A stretch of DNA of 64,000 nt from Marinomonas arctica (GCF_003259225.1 NZ_QHJF01000009.1:62001-126000); one strand, 5' to 3'; shown: positions 43,616-53,583, counted from the first letter of the stretch. Translations and numbers: made by a program. Notes: generated by a model not told the origin, from the letters alone.

Positions 43616-44902
43616 TTATTTTGTTTTTTCTTTCGCAGCTAGGATACTTTTCTGAATCAAAGGCGAAATGGTCAGTCCTTGTACTATGATGGAGAATATC
43701 ACCACAACATAGGTAATGATGACCATGATATCGTGCAAATCCATACCTTCAATAACCATTTTATTGGTTGGTATAGCCGCAGCCATCGCAAGCGCTAAAC
43801 CGCCTCGTAGACCACCCCAGGTCAAAATCTTCACGGAGTGTTTGTCATACTCACGGTAGCGTTTGAAAATGAGGTAAGGGCTGCCAACACTAATAAAACG
43901 AGCAAGAAGAACGACTGGCACCATAACCAAGCCTAAACCGATAATTTCCCATGTGAGCGGCATAGTCACGATCAGCATACCTATGATTAGGAAAAGTAGA
44001 GCATTTAAAAAGCTGTCGGTTGCATGCCAAAAGTCTTTCACATAACGCGTACCATCTGGTCCGCTTCGTTTTGATGCTTTTGCACGAGTGATGTTGCCAA
44101 GAAGAATACCGCTGGTCACCATGGCAAGTGCGCCGGATATTTCCCAAATATTCGCCAACGCAAAGCCTGCAGAGGGAATCGTGAGTGTGACCAATAGACG
44201 GGTATTAATGTCTTTGCAATTGATAATCACAAAGTGACCCACCAAGGCGATGACGAGACCAAACACAATGCCACCTATGGCGTCGACCAAAAAGAGCTCA
44301 GCGACTTCTTGGAAATTGGCTTCTGTGCCGTAAAAAGCAACGGCAAAGATGGTGGTAAAAATGACCAAGCCGACACCGTCATTAAACAATGATTCACCTT
44401 CCACTTGAATTGAGATGCCTTGTGGTGCGCTCATTTGCTTGATAATCGCTAACACAGCAATCGGGTCAGTAGGGCTAATCAAAGCGCCAAACAGTAAGCA
44501 GTAGATGAGTGGTACTGGGAAGCTAAGTAAAGCAAACACGTAATAGCTTAGATAACCGACAATGAAAGTGGACGCTAAAGTGGAAAACAACACTAAGATA
44601 GTGATTTCCCAGCGTTGTCTTTTTAGAGCGGCAAGATCGATTTCCAAGGCCCCTGCAAATAATAAAAAGCCTAACATGCCTTTTAGTAGTAGCTGATTAA
44701 AGTCTATGTCAGAAACCACTTGAGTGATGAACACAGCGGTTTCATCACCGAGCATTTTGACCGCAAGAATCAGCAGCAAAGAGATAACAACGGAGCCTGT
44801 GGTAATGGCGATTGTTGTTTGCATTTTGAGTATATATTGGTTGGTAAAAGCGATGAAAACCGCTAGTGCCGAGAGGAAGCAGATGAGATACCAAGCGTTC
44901 AT
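43616..44902 (-). CDS. CPA1-family Na+/H+ antiporter
   Basis: A 428-residue membrane protein with about 12 transmembrane helices. It has the conserved ALISPTDPIAVLAIIKQM (TDP motif) and EGESLFNDGVGLVIFTTIF (ND motif) of the NhaP/CPA1 family, and LTWGGLRGGLALAMA further on. It exchanges protons for sodium, useful in a marine organism. It stands alone with a terminator downstream. Confidence 0.93.
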   Translation of the reverse strand: MNAWYLICFLSALAVFIAFTNQYILKMQTTIAITTGSVVISLLLILAVKMLGDETAVFITQVVSDIDFNQLLLKGMLGFLLFAGALEIDLAALKRQRWEITILVLFSTLASTFIVGYLSYYVFALLSFPVPLIYCLLFGALISPTDPIAVLAIIKQMSAPQGISIQVEGESLFNDGVGLVIFTTIFAVAFYGTEANFQEVAELFLVDAIGGIVFGLVIALVGHFVIINCKDINTRLLVTLTIPSAGFALANIWEISGALAMVTSGILLGNITRAKASKRSGPDGTRYVKDFWHATDSFLNALLFLIIGMLIVTMPLTWEIIGLGLVMVPVVLLARFISVGSPYLIFKRYREYDKHSVKILTWGGLRGGLALAMAAAIPTNKMVIEGMDLHDIMVIITYVVVIFSIIVQGLTISPLIQKSILAAKEKTK

Positions 44903-45261
44903 TCGAGAACCTTAACATTATCAATAGGATTGAAAACCATAAAAGGGCGCACGGGGGATGCTGGGGCAGTATGTTATCCCTAGAATTTGTCTCTGTCACT
45001 GCTTCACTGTATAAAAACTAGCCCTCAATAGAGCGTTTTTTTATAAAAAAAGAAATTTTATTTCAAAAAGTAACTTTCAACTCCATTTTAGGTTTTTTTA
45101 TGTAGGAAAATTACCACATAAAACCCTTTGCTTTGTGCGTTTTTTGAATGTGTTGAGCGAAAAAATTATGCCGTTTTTTGGGTGACTTTCTTATATTCTG
45201 TTTATATGGAAAACAATAAAGTAGTAAAACAATAATTATTAACACTATAAGGAAGTCAACC
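44903..45261. other. AT-rich divergent promoter region
   Basis: About 360 bp between the divergent antiporter and tannase-family genes. It is very AT-rich from 45040 on, with AAGGAAG before the tannase ATG. I see no repeats and no clear operator. Confidence 0.5.
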
Positions 45262-46995
45262 ATGCATTCGTTTTTGTACAAACCTAGCTTACTGGCGATC
45301 GCTCTCGGTGGTCTTACTGTCTATAGCGGTCTTACGAACGCGGCGACTGTCGTTCACACCTCATCGCTGAGTGAAGCTAAGCCCTCTCTTCTGTCGACCC
45401 GTTGTGAAGGGCTTTCTTCGCTTTTGGTCGCAAGCGACACAGTGATAGATTCGATTGAAACTGTGTTGAAAGGTACGTTGAAACAGGGCGACAACGATAT
45501 AGAAGAGCATTGTTTGGTGAAAGGTAAAATGCATGAACGAGTCGGTGAAGTCGATGGCAAGCCCTATGCTATTGGTTTTGAATTACGTTTACCTAAAGCG
45601 TGGAATGGGCGGTTTTTATACCAAGCAAACGGTGGTTTAGATGGCGCGGTTAGAACGGCGGATGGCGCCTTGGGAGGGGGGCCATTAACGGGGGCCTTAT
45701 TGCAGGGTTTTGCGGTGATTAGTTCCGATGCGGGCCATGATAAACCATTACCAACGTTTGCGTATGATCCACAAGCACGGCTCGATTATGGTTATCAGGC
45801 CGTGGCGAAGTTAACGCCGATGGCCAAAACAGTCATTAACCAAGTGTATGGCAAAGGGCCAGATCGCAGTTATTTTGCGGGTTGTTCTAATGGTGGTCGA
45901 CACGCCATGATCGCAGCAACGCGATATGCTGATGAATATGATGGCATTTTAGTCGGTGCACCAGGTTATCGCTTACCACTTGCGGCGGTAGCTAGTATTG
46001 CGGGGGCGCATGTCTATGCTTCGATCCCACATACCAATAAAGTGGATTTGCAAACCGCTTTTACACTGACAGAACGCACCACTGTTTCAAACGCTATTTT
46101 GGCTAAATGCGATGCGCTTGATGGTATTAAAGATGACATGATCCAAGACTTTAAAGCGTGTCAAACGGCGTTTAGTATTCAAACCGACGTGGCCACTTGC
46201 CAAGGTGAACGCGACGGTATGTGTCTCACACAGCCTCAGAAAGACGCAGTTGATCGTATTTTTAACGGTGTGACGACGAGTGATGGAAAACGTATTTATT
46301 CTCCTTTCCCCTATGACGCTGGTATCAATAACAGTGACCAAATGGTGTGGGAATATTCGTCACCCATTGAGCGAGACTCAGGGGCGGTGGCAATGATTTT
46401 TAATACGCCGCCAGTTGAATTAAAAGACTACAGTATTCGCCATTTCAATGGCGCAGATTTTGTTTGGAATGCCAATATTGACGACTTAGTAGCAAAAGTG
46501 GATAGCACAACCGCGGTTTATAAAGAATCTGCGATGTCTTTTATGACACCACCCGTACCTGAAGATATGTCTGCGTTGCGAAACAAGGGCGGCAAAATCA
46601 TGGTGTATCATGGTGTGTCAGATGCCATTTTTTCTGTTCAAGATACAGAGGCTTGGTATCAGGCCTTAAACGCTGAAAATAACGGACATGCTGGCGATTT
46701 CGCTCAATTCTATCCTGTACCTGGTATGGGCCATTGTCGCGGCGGACAGTCGACAGACCAGTTCGATATGTTGACGCCCTTAGTTGCATGGGTGGAAAGG
46801 GGAGAGAAACCACAGCAGGTTATTGCTACAGCGCGAGGCGAAGGCAATCCGGGTGGTGTAAACGAAGAGTTACCCGTTTCATGGAGTGCAACGCGAACGC
46901 GTCCATTGTGTCCTTATCCTAGTGTTGCCACTTATGATGGCAAAGGGAATATTGAAAGTGCCAACAGTTTTGTGTGTGCGATACCTAATCGATAG
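45262..46995 (+). CDS. Tannase/feruloyl esterase family hydrolase, secreted
   Basis: A 577-residue protein with a signal peptide (cleavage near TNAA, residue 28). It has the CS-D-HC triad of the tannase family: GCSNGGRHA (Cys-Ser), GVSDAIFSVQD (Asp) and GMGHCRGG (His-Cys), with the two Cys expected to form a disulfide beside the triad. It would hydrolyse aromatic esters such as feruloyl or galloyl esters in the periplasm or outside the cell. A strong terminator follows. Exact substrate unknown. Confidence 0.93.
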   Translation: MHSFLYKPSLLAIALGGLTVYSGLTNAATVVHTSSLSEAKPSLLSTRCEGLSSLLVASDTVIDSIETVLKGTLKQGDNDIEEHCLVKGKMHERVGEVDGKPYAIGFELRLPKAWNGRFLYQANGGLDGAVRTADGALGGGPLTGALLQGFAVISSDAGHDKPLPTFAYDPQARLDYGYQAVAKLTPMAKTVINQVYGKGPDRSYFAGCSNGGRHAMIAATRYADEYDGILVGAPGYRLPLAAVASIAGAHVYASIPHTNKVDLQTAFTLTERTTVSNAILAKCDALDGIKDDMIQDFKACQTAFSIQTDVATCQGERDGMCLTQPQKDAVDRIFNGVTTSDGKRIYSPFPYDAGINNSDQMVWEYSSPIERDSGAVAMIFNTPPVELKDYSIRHFNGADFVWNANIDDLVAKVDSTTAVYKESAMSFMTPPVPEDMSALRNKGGKIMVYHGVSDAIFSVQDTEAWYQALNAENNGHAGDFAQFYPVPGMGHCRGGQSTDQFDMLTPLVAWVERGEKPQQVIATARGEGNPGGVNEELPVSWSATRTRPLCPYPSVATYDGKGNIESANSFVCAIPNR

Positions 46996-47019
46996 CAAGA
47001 TTGTTGCCTGTTGCCTACA

Positions 47020-47050
47020 AATAAGAGGGGAATGACGTTCCCCTCTTATT
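47020..47050 (+). terminator. Terminator of the tannase-family gene
   Basis: AATAAGAGGGGAA (47020-47032) and TTCCCCTCTTATT (47038-47050) form a perfect 13-bp stem with a 5-nt loop, 25 bp after the stop codon. Confidence 0.88.
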
Positions 47051-47528
47051 GCTTATTGCTCGTGACTTACTGGTTTTTTTCATAAACTTCGTTGGACTTC
47101 GCAACATCAAGAAACATTGTATTTGTGACCCTATCTCTAGTAATAGTCATATCCCTTATTTTTTCAAAGTTTGTAAATTCTTTTCAACACAGGGTATTTT
47201 GTCCCTTTTAGGTGGTAATTTACTTACAAAACCTAACCAATTGGTTTGTTGTTGATGAAGCAGAGGCCGAAGGAGAGTATAATCCGCGGCATTTACACTA
47301 TACGAGATCTTTGTACGACTGCCGCACTCGTCAATACTTTGTGAAAAACAAACTCGAAATGCTCATTTATACCTCATGAGTATGGCTTTTGCGTCCTGCG
47401 ACGCCATATCACTCACATCCATGTAAGTGTCCGCTTTCTCGTTTATTTTTGCCTCGTATTGCCTCTCCTCGTGACATCGTGAAAAGGTCTCAATATGACA
47501 TTTAGTGACATCTTTTAGGAGTATATTT
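47051..47528. other. 478-bp intergenic region, no gene recognised
   Basis: Between the tannase terminator and the oxaloacetate decarboxylase start. It is AT-rich in the first 220 bp, then more mixed. GTGACATC occurs twice (47471 and 47503), close to the downstream start codon. No tRNA, no reading frame with coding character and no repeat shared with the rest of the window was seen. Confidence 0.5.
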
Positions 47529-48392
47529 ATGGCAACACCTTCCCAGCATGATTTGCGTAATGATTTTCGAGCATTATTAGCAAGCGGCAAGTGCTATTAC
47601 ACCGCTTCTACATTTGATCCTATGTCGGCTCGTATTGCTGCAGATCTTGGCTTTGAAGTAGGGATTTTAGGTGGCTCTGTTGCATCTTTACAAGTTTTGG
47701 CGGCTCCTGATTTTGCATTGATTACGCTGAGTGAGTTTACGGAACAAGCGACTCGAATTGGGCGCGTTGCGCGTTTGCCAATCATTGCGGACGCGGATCA
47801 TGGCTATGGTAATGCGCTTAACGTGATGCGTACTATTGTAGAACTTGAGCGTGCTGGTGTGGCAGCATTGACCATAGAAGACACTTTGCTGCCAGCAAAA
47901 TACGGTCATAAGTCGACAGACTTGATCCCAGTAGAAGAAGCGGTTGGTAAATTAAAAGCTGCTCTAGAAGCGCGTATTGATCCGATTATGAGTATCATTG
48001 CGCGTACGAATGCCGGTCAGTTGACGACGGAAGAAACCATTGCACGCGTCAAAGCGTATCAGGCCGTTGGGGTTGATGGTATCTGTATGGTGGGCATCCG
48101 TGATTTCGCTCATCTGGAAGAGATCAGCCAACATATTTCTATTCCAATTATGCTGGTGGCTTACGACAACCCAGAATTACGTGATCGTGAGCGTCTTGCC
48201 GCGAACGGTGTTTGTATCGTAGTAAACGGCCATGCGGCGTATTTTGCGGCGATCAAAGCGACCTACGATTGCTTACGCGAACAGCGCGGTATTGCTGAGG
48301 GGACCTTGAATGCTTCTGAGCTTTCCACGCGTTATTCTACACTAGAAGAAAACCGTGTTTGGGCGAATAAGTATATGGATGTTCAAGAGTAA
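47529..48392 (+). CDS. Oxaloacetate decarboxylase, isocitrate lyase/PEP mutase superfamily
   Basis: A 287-residue protein of the length and sequence type of the oxaloacetate decarboxylase described from Pseudomonas (PA4872). It has [19 protein letters not shown] (metal-binding DxDxGYG), [12 protein letters not shown] and IIARTNAG. It releases CO2 from oxaloacetate to give pyruvate. A start eight codons upstream is in frame, but the ATG at 47529 has TTAGGAG upstream. A bidirectional terminator follows. Confidence 0.93.
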   Translation: MATPSQHDLRNDFRALLASGKCYYTASTFDPMSARIAADLGFEVGILGGSVASLQVLAAPDFALITLSEFTEQATRIGRVARLPIIADADHGYGNALNVMRTIVELERAGVAALTIEDTLLPAKYGHKSTDLIPVEEAVGKLKAALEARIDPIMSIIARTNAGQLTTEETIARVKAYQAVGVDGICMVGIRDFAHLEEISQHISIPIMLVAYDNPELRDRERLAANGVCIVVNGHAAYFAAIKATYDCLREQRGIAEGTLNASELSTRYSTLEENRVWANKYMDVQE

Positions 48393-48420
48393 TTCCCTCT
48401 ATTGTCGATAGTTAAAACAA

Positions 48421-48447
48421 AAAAGCCAACGTCATGTTGGCTTTTTT
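48421..48447. terminator. Bidirectional terminator
   Basis: AAAAGCCAAC and GTTGGCTTTT pair around GTCAT, with further A and T tracts on both sides, between convergent genes. Confidence 0.9.
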
Positions 48448-48469
48448 GTGGTACTTAAACCGACAACTA

Positions 48470-49153
48470 TCAGCCAAGTTGTGCCAGCTGCTCATAAGTA
48501 TTGCGCAGCCAGACTTTCATGCGTTGACGTTCGGCGATGTTCATGATGCTTTTATCGTTTGCTACTGCCCAAAAACTGCTGTTATTGAAATCAATTTTTT
48601 GTGTTAGCTTGCTTTGCAGTTTGGGTAATTCGATGATCAAGGCGTCACGACTCACGGCTTTCTTATACGTCTCTGATTTTTGGAAGCGAGAAAAGTCACT
48701 GCCACGTCCGAGATTTTGTACAACAACAAAGTCCACAGAAGGTTGCGTGTAGCGATCAAGTAAATCGTCTAACAATGTGACGGAGTCCGCTCCATCGTCC
48801 ATCACATGCCATAGGCAGACCTGATATCCCATTTCGTCTAGTAACCCAAATACATCGGTTTCTTCAATCCACTTTCCTAATGGCTGTGCCGCTTGAGCGG
48901 CTAGGTCAATAATCAAATCACGGTCAGGGTATTCTTCTATAGCGGCTAACATGCCGTCCAAACTGTCTTCTTCGCCAATTAAAATAGGGGAGGCGAATTC
49001 AGTGTAAAAACGTGAAAAAGTACCGTGAGAGGCGTCGCAGTCAAATCCTAAAAAAGGCTGATCGTTATCGATATAATATTGTGCCAATACGCGTGCGGTC
49101 ATGGATTTGCCTACACCGCCTTTTTCACCACCAACAAAATGTACCTTACCCAT
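48470..49153 (-). CDS. Solitary ParA/MinD-like P-loop ATPase
   Basis: A 227-residue protein with a deviant Walker A VGGEKGGVGKSMTARVLA at the N terminus and a following FDCDASHGTFSRF switch. It resembles the ParA-like proteins annotated as mobilization or nucleotide-binding protein, but no ParB, plasmid or conjugation genes are nearby. Function unknown; it may position a protein or cluster on the nucleoid or membrane. It ends convergent to the decarboxylase. Confidence 0.85.
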   Translation of the reverse strand: MGKVHFVGGEKGGVGKSMTARVLAQYYIDNDQPFLGFDCDASHGTFSRFYTEFASPILIGEEDSLDGMLAAIEEYPDRDLIIDLAAQAAQPLGKWIEETDVFGLLDEMGYQVCLWHVMDDGADSVTLLDDLLDRYTQPSVDFVVVQNLGRGSDFSRFQKSETYKKAVSRDALIIELPKLQSKLTQKIDFNNSSFWAVANDKSIMNIAERQRMKVWLRNTYEQLAQLG

Positions 49154-49381
49154 CTAGATTTCCTCATCAAAGCTTAACATAACCATGTTTAAAAAAAGGT
49201 TCGAGTAACCCGTAGACACTGTATCAATATTTATTCAAAAAGCATGATGCTTTCATGACAAAGTAACAGAAAAAAGAATAAACACGGTAGCAGTATGGAG
49301 AATTTAAGTGCTTTTCTAGGTACGTAAACAAATAGATGCTAGTCTAAAAGACTATGCTATACACAATATAAGGATGACTTT

Positions 49382-49621
49382 ATGGAAATTTTAGCTTTTT
49401 TGTTGATTGGTGCATTAGCTGGCTGGTTGGCTGGTCAGTTTGTGAAAGGAGCGGGTTTCGGCTTGGTCGGTAATATTGTTATTGGTGTTGTCGGGTCTTT
49501 TGTTGGTGGCTTTACGTTTCAGCTTTTAGGTTTGTATTCTGGTAGTTTTTTAGGGTCGCTTGTCACCGCAACCGTGGGAGCCATTATTCTGCTGTATGTG
49601 GTTCGCTTGGCGAAGTCTTAA
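49382..49621 (+). CDS. GlsB/YeaQ/YmgE family stress membrane protein
   Basis: A 79-residue, very hydrophobic Gly-rich protein with three transmembrane segments. The family pattern is ALAGWLAGQFVKGAGFGLVG and NIVIGVVGSFVGGF. Members are induced by stress in many bacteria, but the molecular function is unclear. It is followed by a hairpin terminator. The ATAAGGATG site precedes the start. Confidence 0.92.
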   Translation: MEILAFLLIGALAGWLAGQFVKGAGFGLVGNIVIGVVGSFVGGFTFQLLGLYSGSFLGSLVTATVGAIILLYVVRLAKS

Positions 49622-49637
49622 CGTCAAGGAGATAATA

Positions 49638-49667
49638 AAACAGCCCAACTTTTTTGGGGGGCTGTTT
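49638..49667 (+). terminator. Terminator after the GlsB-type gene
   Basis: AAACAGCCC and GGGCTGTTT pair across AACTTTTTTGGG. The stem lies between this gene and the convergent dapA. Confidence 0.8.
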
Positions 49668-49694
49668 ATTGATTTCATATTCCGTCGTGAGTTG

Positions 49695-50567
49695 TTAAAT
49701 CAGTTCTAACTCTTCCATGATACGACGAATTGTCGCTTTTGTGCTGTCTTGCAAAGGAACCATGGGCAAGCGGCACTCTTCTGTACACAGACCTAACAAC
49801 GACATGGCGTATTTTGGGCCTGTGGGATTGGGTTCGATGAAGAGGGCGGTGTGCAACGCAAATAGCTTGTCTTGCAAGTGGGCGGCTTCTGCATATTTTC
49901 CTTCTCGACACAGGCGTTGTAATTCCACGATTTGTTTGGGAGCAACGTTTGATGTCACTGAAATACAACCATTGCCGCCGCCAACGTTATAAGCCACTGT
50001 GGTAATGTCGTCACCGCTTAAGAAATTAAAAGGTTTGTTGATTAGGGCGCGTTCACGAATAGGTCGTGTTAAATCACCGGTTGCATCTTTAACGCCAATG
50101 ATTCTTGGCAATTCAGCAAGGCGAGCCATAGTCGCCACTTCCAAGCCGACGACGGAGCGTGGTGGAATATTATAGAGAATGATCGGAAGTTTGCTGTTGT
50201 CGTGTACGTGTTTGAAGTGTTCATATAAGCCAGCTTGATTTGGGCGATTGTAATAGCCCGCAACGTGAAGTGTTGCATCTGCCCCAGCTTGATAAGCAAA
50301 CTCAGAGTAGTTAACGGCTTCGACAGGGTTGTTTGAACCTGCCCCTGCAAGAACGGGCACGGCTTTATTGGTTTCTTGTACCGTAATTTCAATAACACGC
50401 TTGTGTTCGTGCTCGCTTAATGTGGGCGATTCCCCCGTGGTACCAACAGGCACGAGACCATTGATACCTTGGTCAATTTGCCAGCGTACGATATTACGCA
50501 AGGCATCTTCGTCTAATTGACCGTTACGAAAAGGAGTGACTAATGCTGTGATTGCACCGTAAAACAT
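49695..50567 (-). CDS. dapA: 4-hydroxy-tetrahydrodipicolinate synthase
   Basis: A 290-residue aldolase-type enzyme that condenses pyruvate and aspartate semialdehyde in lysine and cell-wall synthesis. It has GTTGESPTLSEHEH (residues about 43-56), the YNIPPRSVVG segment with the Tyr, and the Schiff-base Lys in IIGVKDATGDL near residue 160. It stands alone here, apart from bamC or purC that often follow it. Identification is certain. Confidence 0.96.
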   Translation of the reverse strand: MFYGAITALVTPFRNGQLDEDALRNIVRWQIDQGINGLVPVGTTGESPTLSEHEHKRVIEITVQETNKAVPVLAGAGSNNPVEAVNYSEFAYQAGADATLHVAGYYNRPNQAGLYEHFKHVHDNSKLPIILYNIPPRSVVGLEVATMARLAELPRIIGVKDATGDLTRPIRERALINKPFNFLSGDDITTVAYNVGGGNGCISVTSNVAPKQIVELQRLCREGKYAEAAHLQDKLFALHTALFIEPNPTGPKYAMSLLGLCTEECRLPMVPLQDSTKATIRRIMEELELI

Positions 50568-50860
50568 ACTGTTGCCTCATTTAGGCCGGTGTGCATTCTG
50601 CTGAAAAGATAGGTAAACCGTCAGCGAGAATGCTGCCGGGGAGTTGTTTGAATCTTATTTCCACACGTCAGCGCCGCAAAGCTTCTTCGCCTTACGTTTA
50701 TCGCCGTTATGTTTGTTTAAGATATTGTTATACATAAATTAATTTGAATTCTTAAAATCGAGTGTTTTTCTATGCTCACCTTTTTTTCGCGAAAGGTCAA
50801 TACATGGCCTGCTTTTTATTGCATGGTATTTCTGCATTATCTAGTGTCTTTTTCGCAATA
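50568..50860 (-). other. dapA upstream region
   Basis: The next 293 bp hold the dapA promoter region and a stretch of AT-rich sequence. I found no gene or repeat here. Confidence 0.5.
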
Positions 50861-50924
50861 AAAAACGCTCGCTTACTGTTTACCCAATAGCAGGGTAGTA
50901 GTCAAACAGTCAGTGAGCGTTTTT
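50861..50924 (-). terminator. Extended hairpin terminator of the cNMP-acyltransferase gene
   Basis: An outer stem AAAAACGCTC / GAGCGTTTTT, a middle stem ACTGTTT / AAACAGT and an inner TACCC / GGGTA stack into one 64-nt structure just past the stop codon of the 871-residue gene. Confidence 0.8.
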
Positions 50925-50941
50925 ATCGTCAGTAGAAGGCG

Positions 50942-53557
50942 TTATTTTTTAAAGATAAAGTCTTCTGTTTCCAGCAATTTATGGGTCCAAAGTTCATAGG
51001 CTTTGTGGTTCAAATGCAATTTGTCGCCTTCAAAAAGGTTTTCCTTTATGTCTCCTTTTCTGTCTAACAGCGTAGAAAATAAGTCCAAATATTGCGTATT
51101 AGGACGAGTTTTAGCCAATCTAACTAATTGCTGATTGGCTATTTCTATGGTTTTGCGCATTTTCAAGCGAACCGGGCTGCATTTTATACTAATCAGTGTG
51201 ACGGGAATGCCAGGTAAATGACGATCTATTTTTTGTAACAGCTCGATATAAAGATCCACCACTTTATTGCTGTCGCAATGGTTGCCAATATCATTATCGC
51301 CCGCATAAATCACCATAGAACGAGGTTTATGAGGCAAAATGATGCGTTCAAAATAGTACACGCAGGCTTCTAGAGTCGCCCCTCCAAAGCCAAGGTTTAT
51401 ACCATCCTTGTCGCGGAAGTGATGGGCAAAATCGTGCCATAAACGCATGGTTGATGAGCCATAAAACGCCACGGGTTGCTCTTTGTATTTCTGATAAGCT
51501 AGGTGAAACTCTAGTTCACGAACATCGGATTCGAACTCAATATCAATTTGGTTTAAGCTCATTACGTTAGAACGATAGCCATTTTTACCGCTGAATATAG
51601 GGTATTGGCGTATCTCCCTTGATAGTTCAACCGCCTCCTCGACGTAGCCTTTGTATTCTTCTTGATAGGCCATAAGGAATTGATTTAAAGCGGCTTTATC
51701 TTTGTAGTCGACTCGGCTAGACAATTTAAACGCGGGTTTGATAATGACGGTATATAGGTTGTGATCCGCCCGTTTATCAAAGTTCGCAACCACGATAGGA
51801 ACAATCCAAGGCTCGTCAGAGCCCATTGAGCCGGCGAGCTCAAAAGCATGAGGCAAAAAGGCACCAGGTGATTGGTGTGTACCAAAACTTTGACCTTCCG
51901 GTGATATCATCAGCGGAAAATTGTGCTGTAAGGTATGCTGAGATTGTTTAATGAATTCATCGTATTCTGGCGTGTCTTTAGTGAGATTGTCCCAGCTGTT
52001 GATGAAAATATTGCCAAATCGACCGTAAAAATCATCACGCCAAAATTCACTTTCTTTGCTTCGACGCACGACTCGTTGTCCAGAAATACCGTATTCTTTG
52101 TCTATGATCATAGCGCTGATAAATTGCGCGTCCATAGAAAAACGGAAGCCATTTGGTAGGCGGTTGGTCGGGGAGCCAAGTAGGTGGTTATAAATAAATA
52201 AAGATCCCGCTTTTTTCGGTAAGTTTTCTAGTCCTTTGATCACATAGGGAACTTGCTGAAATGCTTGCTTAAACAGCTCTGTTCCTAAACGTCTCGCATC
52301 TAGGGCCGGTGTGTCTTTAGGTAAGTTGTTGATGGTGTCATAGACATTTTGCAGGTGGCGATAAAAAGCGTTTTCACGCTGTAAGTCTTTCAAAATATCC
52401 AAGCACATACCAGAGATAGTACGTTCCAGTACACAGCCAAAATGTAGGCATTTGTAGAGGACGCCAAAGGCTTCATCTGTGGTAATAGCGCTTTTTAATA
52501 GTTCACTAACTTTATATAAAGGTGAGCTAACGGGTAATAATGCGGCATTTTGTTCGATGACATTGCTGACGGCGAGCACTTCGTCATTGGCTATTTGAGA
52601 AAGATACCGCATGCGGGCAGCGAGCAGGTGGGCGCCGACCAACCAAATGAGTCGATAGAGATATTTCACTGAAAATTTAGGGCTATCTTGAAATATGTCT
52701 AACAAATCCTCTCGTTTAATGCGCAAGATGCTGCTGTCTCGTGAGGAGATAATCGACGTGCGGTTTTTCATATTGCCATTTTGAGTAGCCCAGGCTAACA
52801 CAGTACCCGCACGTGCGATTGTGCGCGTTGTTATTATATCCCCAGACTCCGTCTGATAGCTGATAACCACCTTGCCTTTAATAAGCAGATACAAGCCATC
52901 AGCAAGCTGATCTTGCTGGCTGATGATGTCCCCTTGATGAGCTAATAAGATGGAAGATTTTTTCGCCAACGCATGTATTTCTGCTTGGGTAAATGTTTCG
53001 CAGAATGGTGCGTAATTGAGCAAGCTGATGGCATCTTTGAGAGCATGTGTTTGTGTTTCTGAATCAACCAGTGGGCGCGTTTCTTCAAATGCCAAAGACT
53101 CGTTAGAGAAAAAAGGGCGCGTTTGGTTTTGAATGTCAGCGAGAACAGGTAGAGATTCTTGATACACAAATTGCAGAAATGTGTTCGCAAAGGTCAAATT
53201 GTTGTCGAGAATTTTTTGTAGTTCAATAATAGGCCAAAAGAGTAAAGTGGAGGATTTGGTCGCAGTGAATGTCGTGGCATAGCGCGATGGGTGTCGGAAT
53301 GCAGACCAACCTATTGGAGAAAGCGGATTGTGTATTAGGCCCACATTGTAAGACTTTCCTGTGTCTTGTAGTGGAACAGAGATAGCCACTTCACCTTCAA
53401 TAAGAAAATAGAGATGCTGACCAATTTCAAATTGCTTGGCAAGAATCTCACCAGCTTTGAGCGTTTTAATGCTCGCCATATTGGTCATTGCCGTTGCTAA
53501 TTCTGCGTCAACGTTTGCCATAAAGGGGAAAGCGTGTACTTGTTTTGTTACGTCCAT
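50942..53557 (-). CDS. Two cyclic-nucleotide-binding domains fused to acyltransferase-like and SGNH hydrolase domains
   Basis: An 871-residue protein. Two cNMP-binding modules are visible (about residues 10-135 and 185-315; LYFLIEGEVAISVP and DGLYLLIKGKVVISYQTESG). The middle (about 425-640) resembles a PlsC-like acyltransferase: LFIYNHLLG and SPEGQSFGTHQSPGAF, without a standard H-x4-D. The C-terminal 180 residues form an SGNH hydrolase: VAFYGSSTM (Ser), NLGFGGA (Gly), YAGDNDIG (Asn) and DKLHLNHKAY (Asp-His). The parts suggest lipid remodelling controlled by cAMP or a related signal. I do not recall this exact combination; the domain calls are good, the role is inference. Confidence 0.8.
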   Translation of the reverse strand: MDVTKQVHAFPFMANVDAELATAMTNMASIKTLKAGEILAKQFEIGQHLYFLIEGEVAISVPLQDTGKSYNVGLIHNPLSPIGWSAFRHPSRYATTFTATKSSTLLFWPIIELQKILDNNLTFANTFLQFVYQESLPVLADIQNQTRPFFSNESLAFEETRPLVDSETQTHALKDAISLLNYAPFCETFTQAEIHALAKKSSILLAHQGDIISQQDQLADGLYLLIKGKVVISYQTESGDIITTRTIARAGTVLAWATQNGNMKNRTSIISSRDSSILRIKREDLLDIFQDSPKFSVKYLYRLIWLVGAHLLAARMRYLSQIANDEVLAVSNVIEQNAALLPVSSPLYKVSELLKSAITTDEAFGVLYKCLHFGCVLERTISGMCLDILKDLQRENAFYRHLQNVYDTINNLPKDTPALDARRLGTELFKQAFQQVPYVIKGLENLPKKAGSLFIYNHLLGSPTNRLPNGFRFSMDAQFISAMIIDKEYGISGQRVVRRSKESEFWRDDFYGRFGNIFINSWDNLTKDTPEYDEFIKQSQHTLQHNFPLMISPEGQSFGTHQSPGAFLPHAFELAGSMGSDEPWIVPIVVANFDKRADHNLYTVIIKPAFKLSSRVDYKDKAALNQFLMAYQEEYKGYVEEAVELSREIRQYPIFSGKNGYRSNVMSLNQIDIEFESDVRELEFHLAYQKYKEQPVAFYGSSTMRLWHDFAHHFRDKDGINLGFGGATLEACVYYFERIILPHKPRSMVIYAGDNDIGNHCDSNKVVDLYIELLQKIDRHLPGIPVTLISIKCSPVRLKMRKTIEIANQQLVRLAKTRPNTQYLDLFSTLLDRKGDIKENLFEGDKLHLNHKAYELWTHKLLETEDFIFKK

Positions 53558-53583
53558 CTTTAGTACCTCAAATCTGTATTGCC

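Noticed and set aside
47051..47528. Possible tRNA or riboswitch in the 478-bp gap
   Set aside because: No cloverleaf, no T-loop motif and no recognised aptamer core could be found by eye.
47363..47590. 75-residue minus-strand frame before the oxaloacetate decarboxylase gene
   Set aside because: It overlaps the start of the decarboxylase on the other strand and has no family resemblance.
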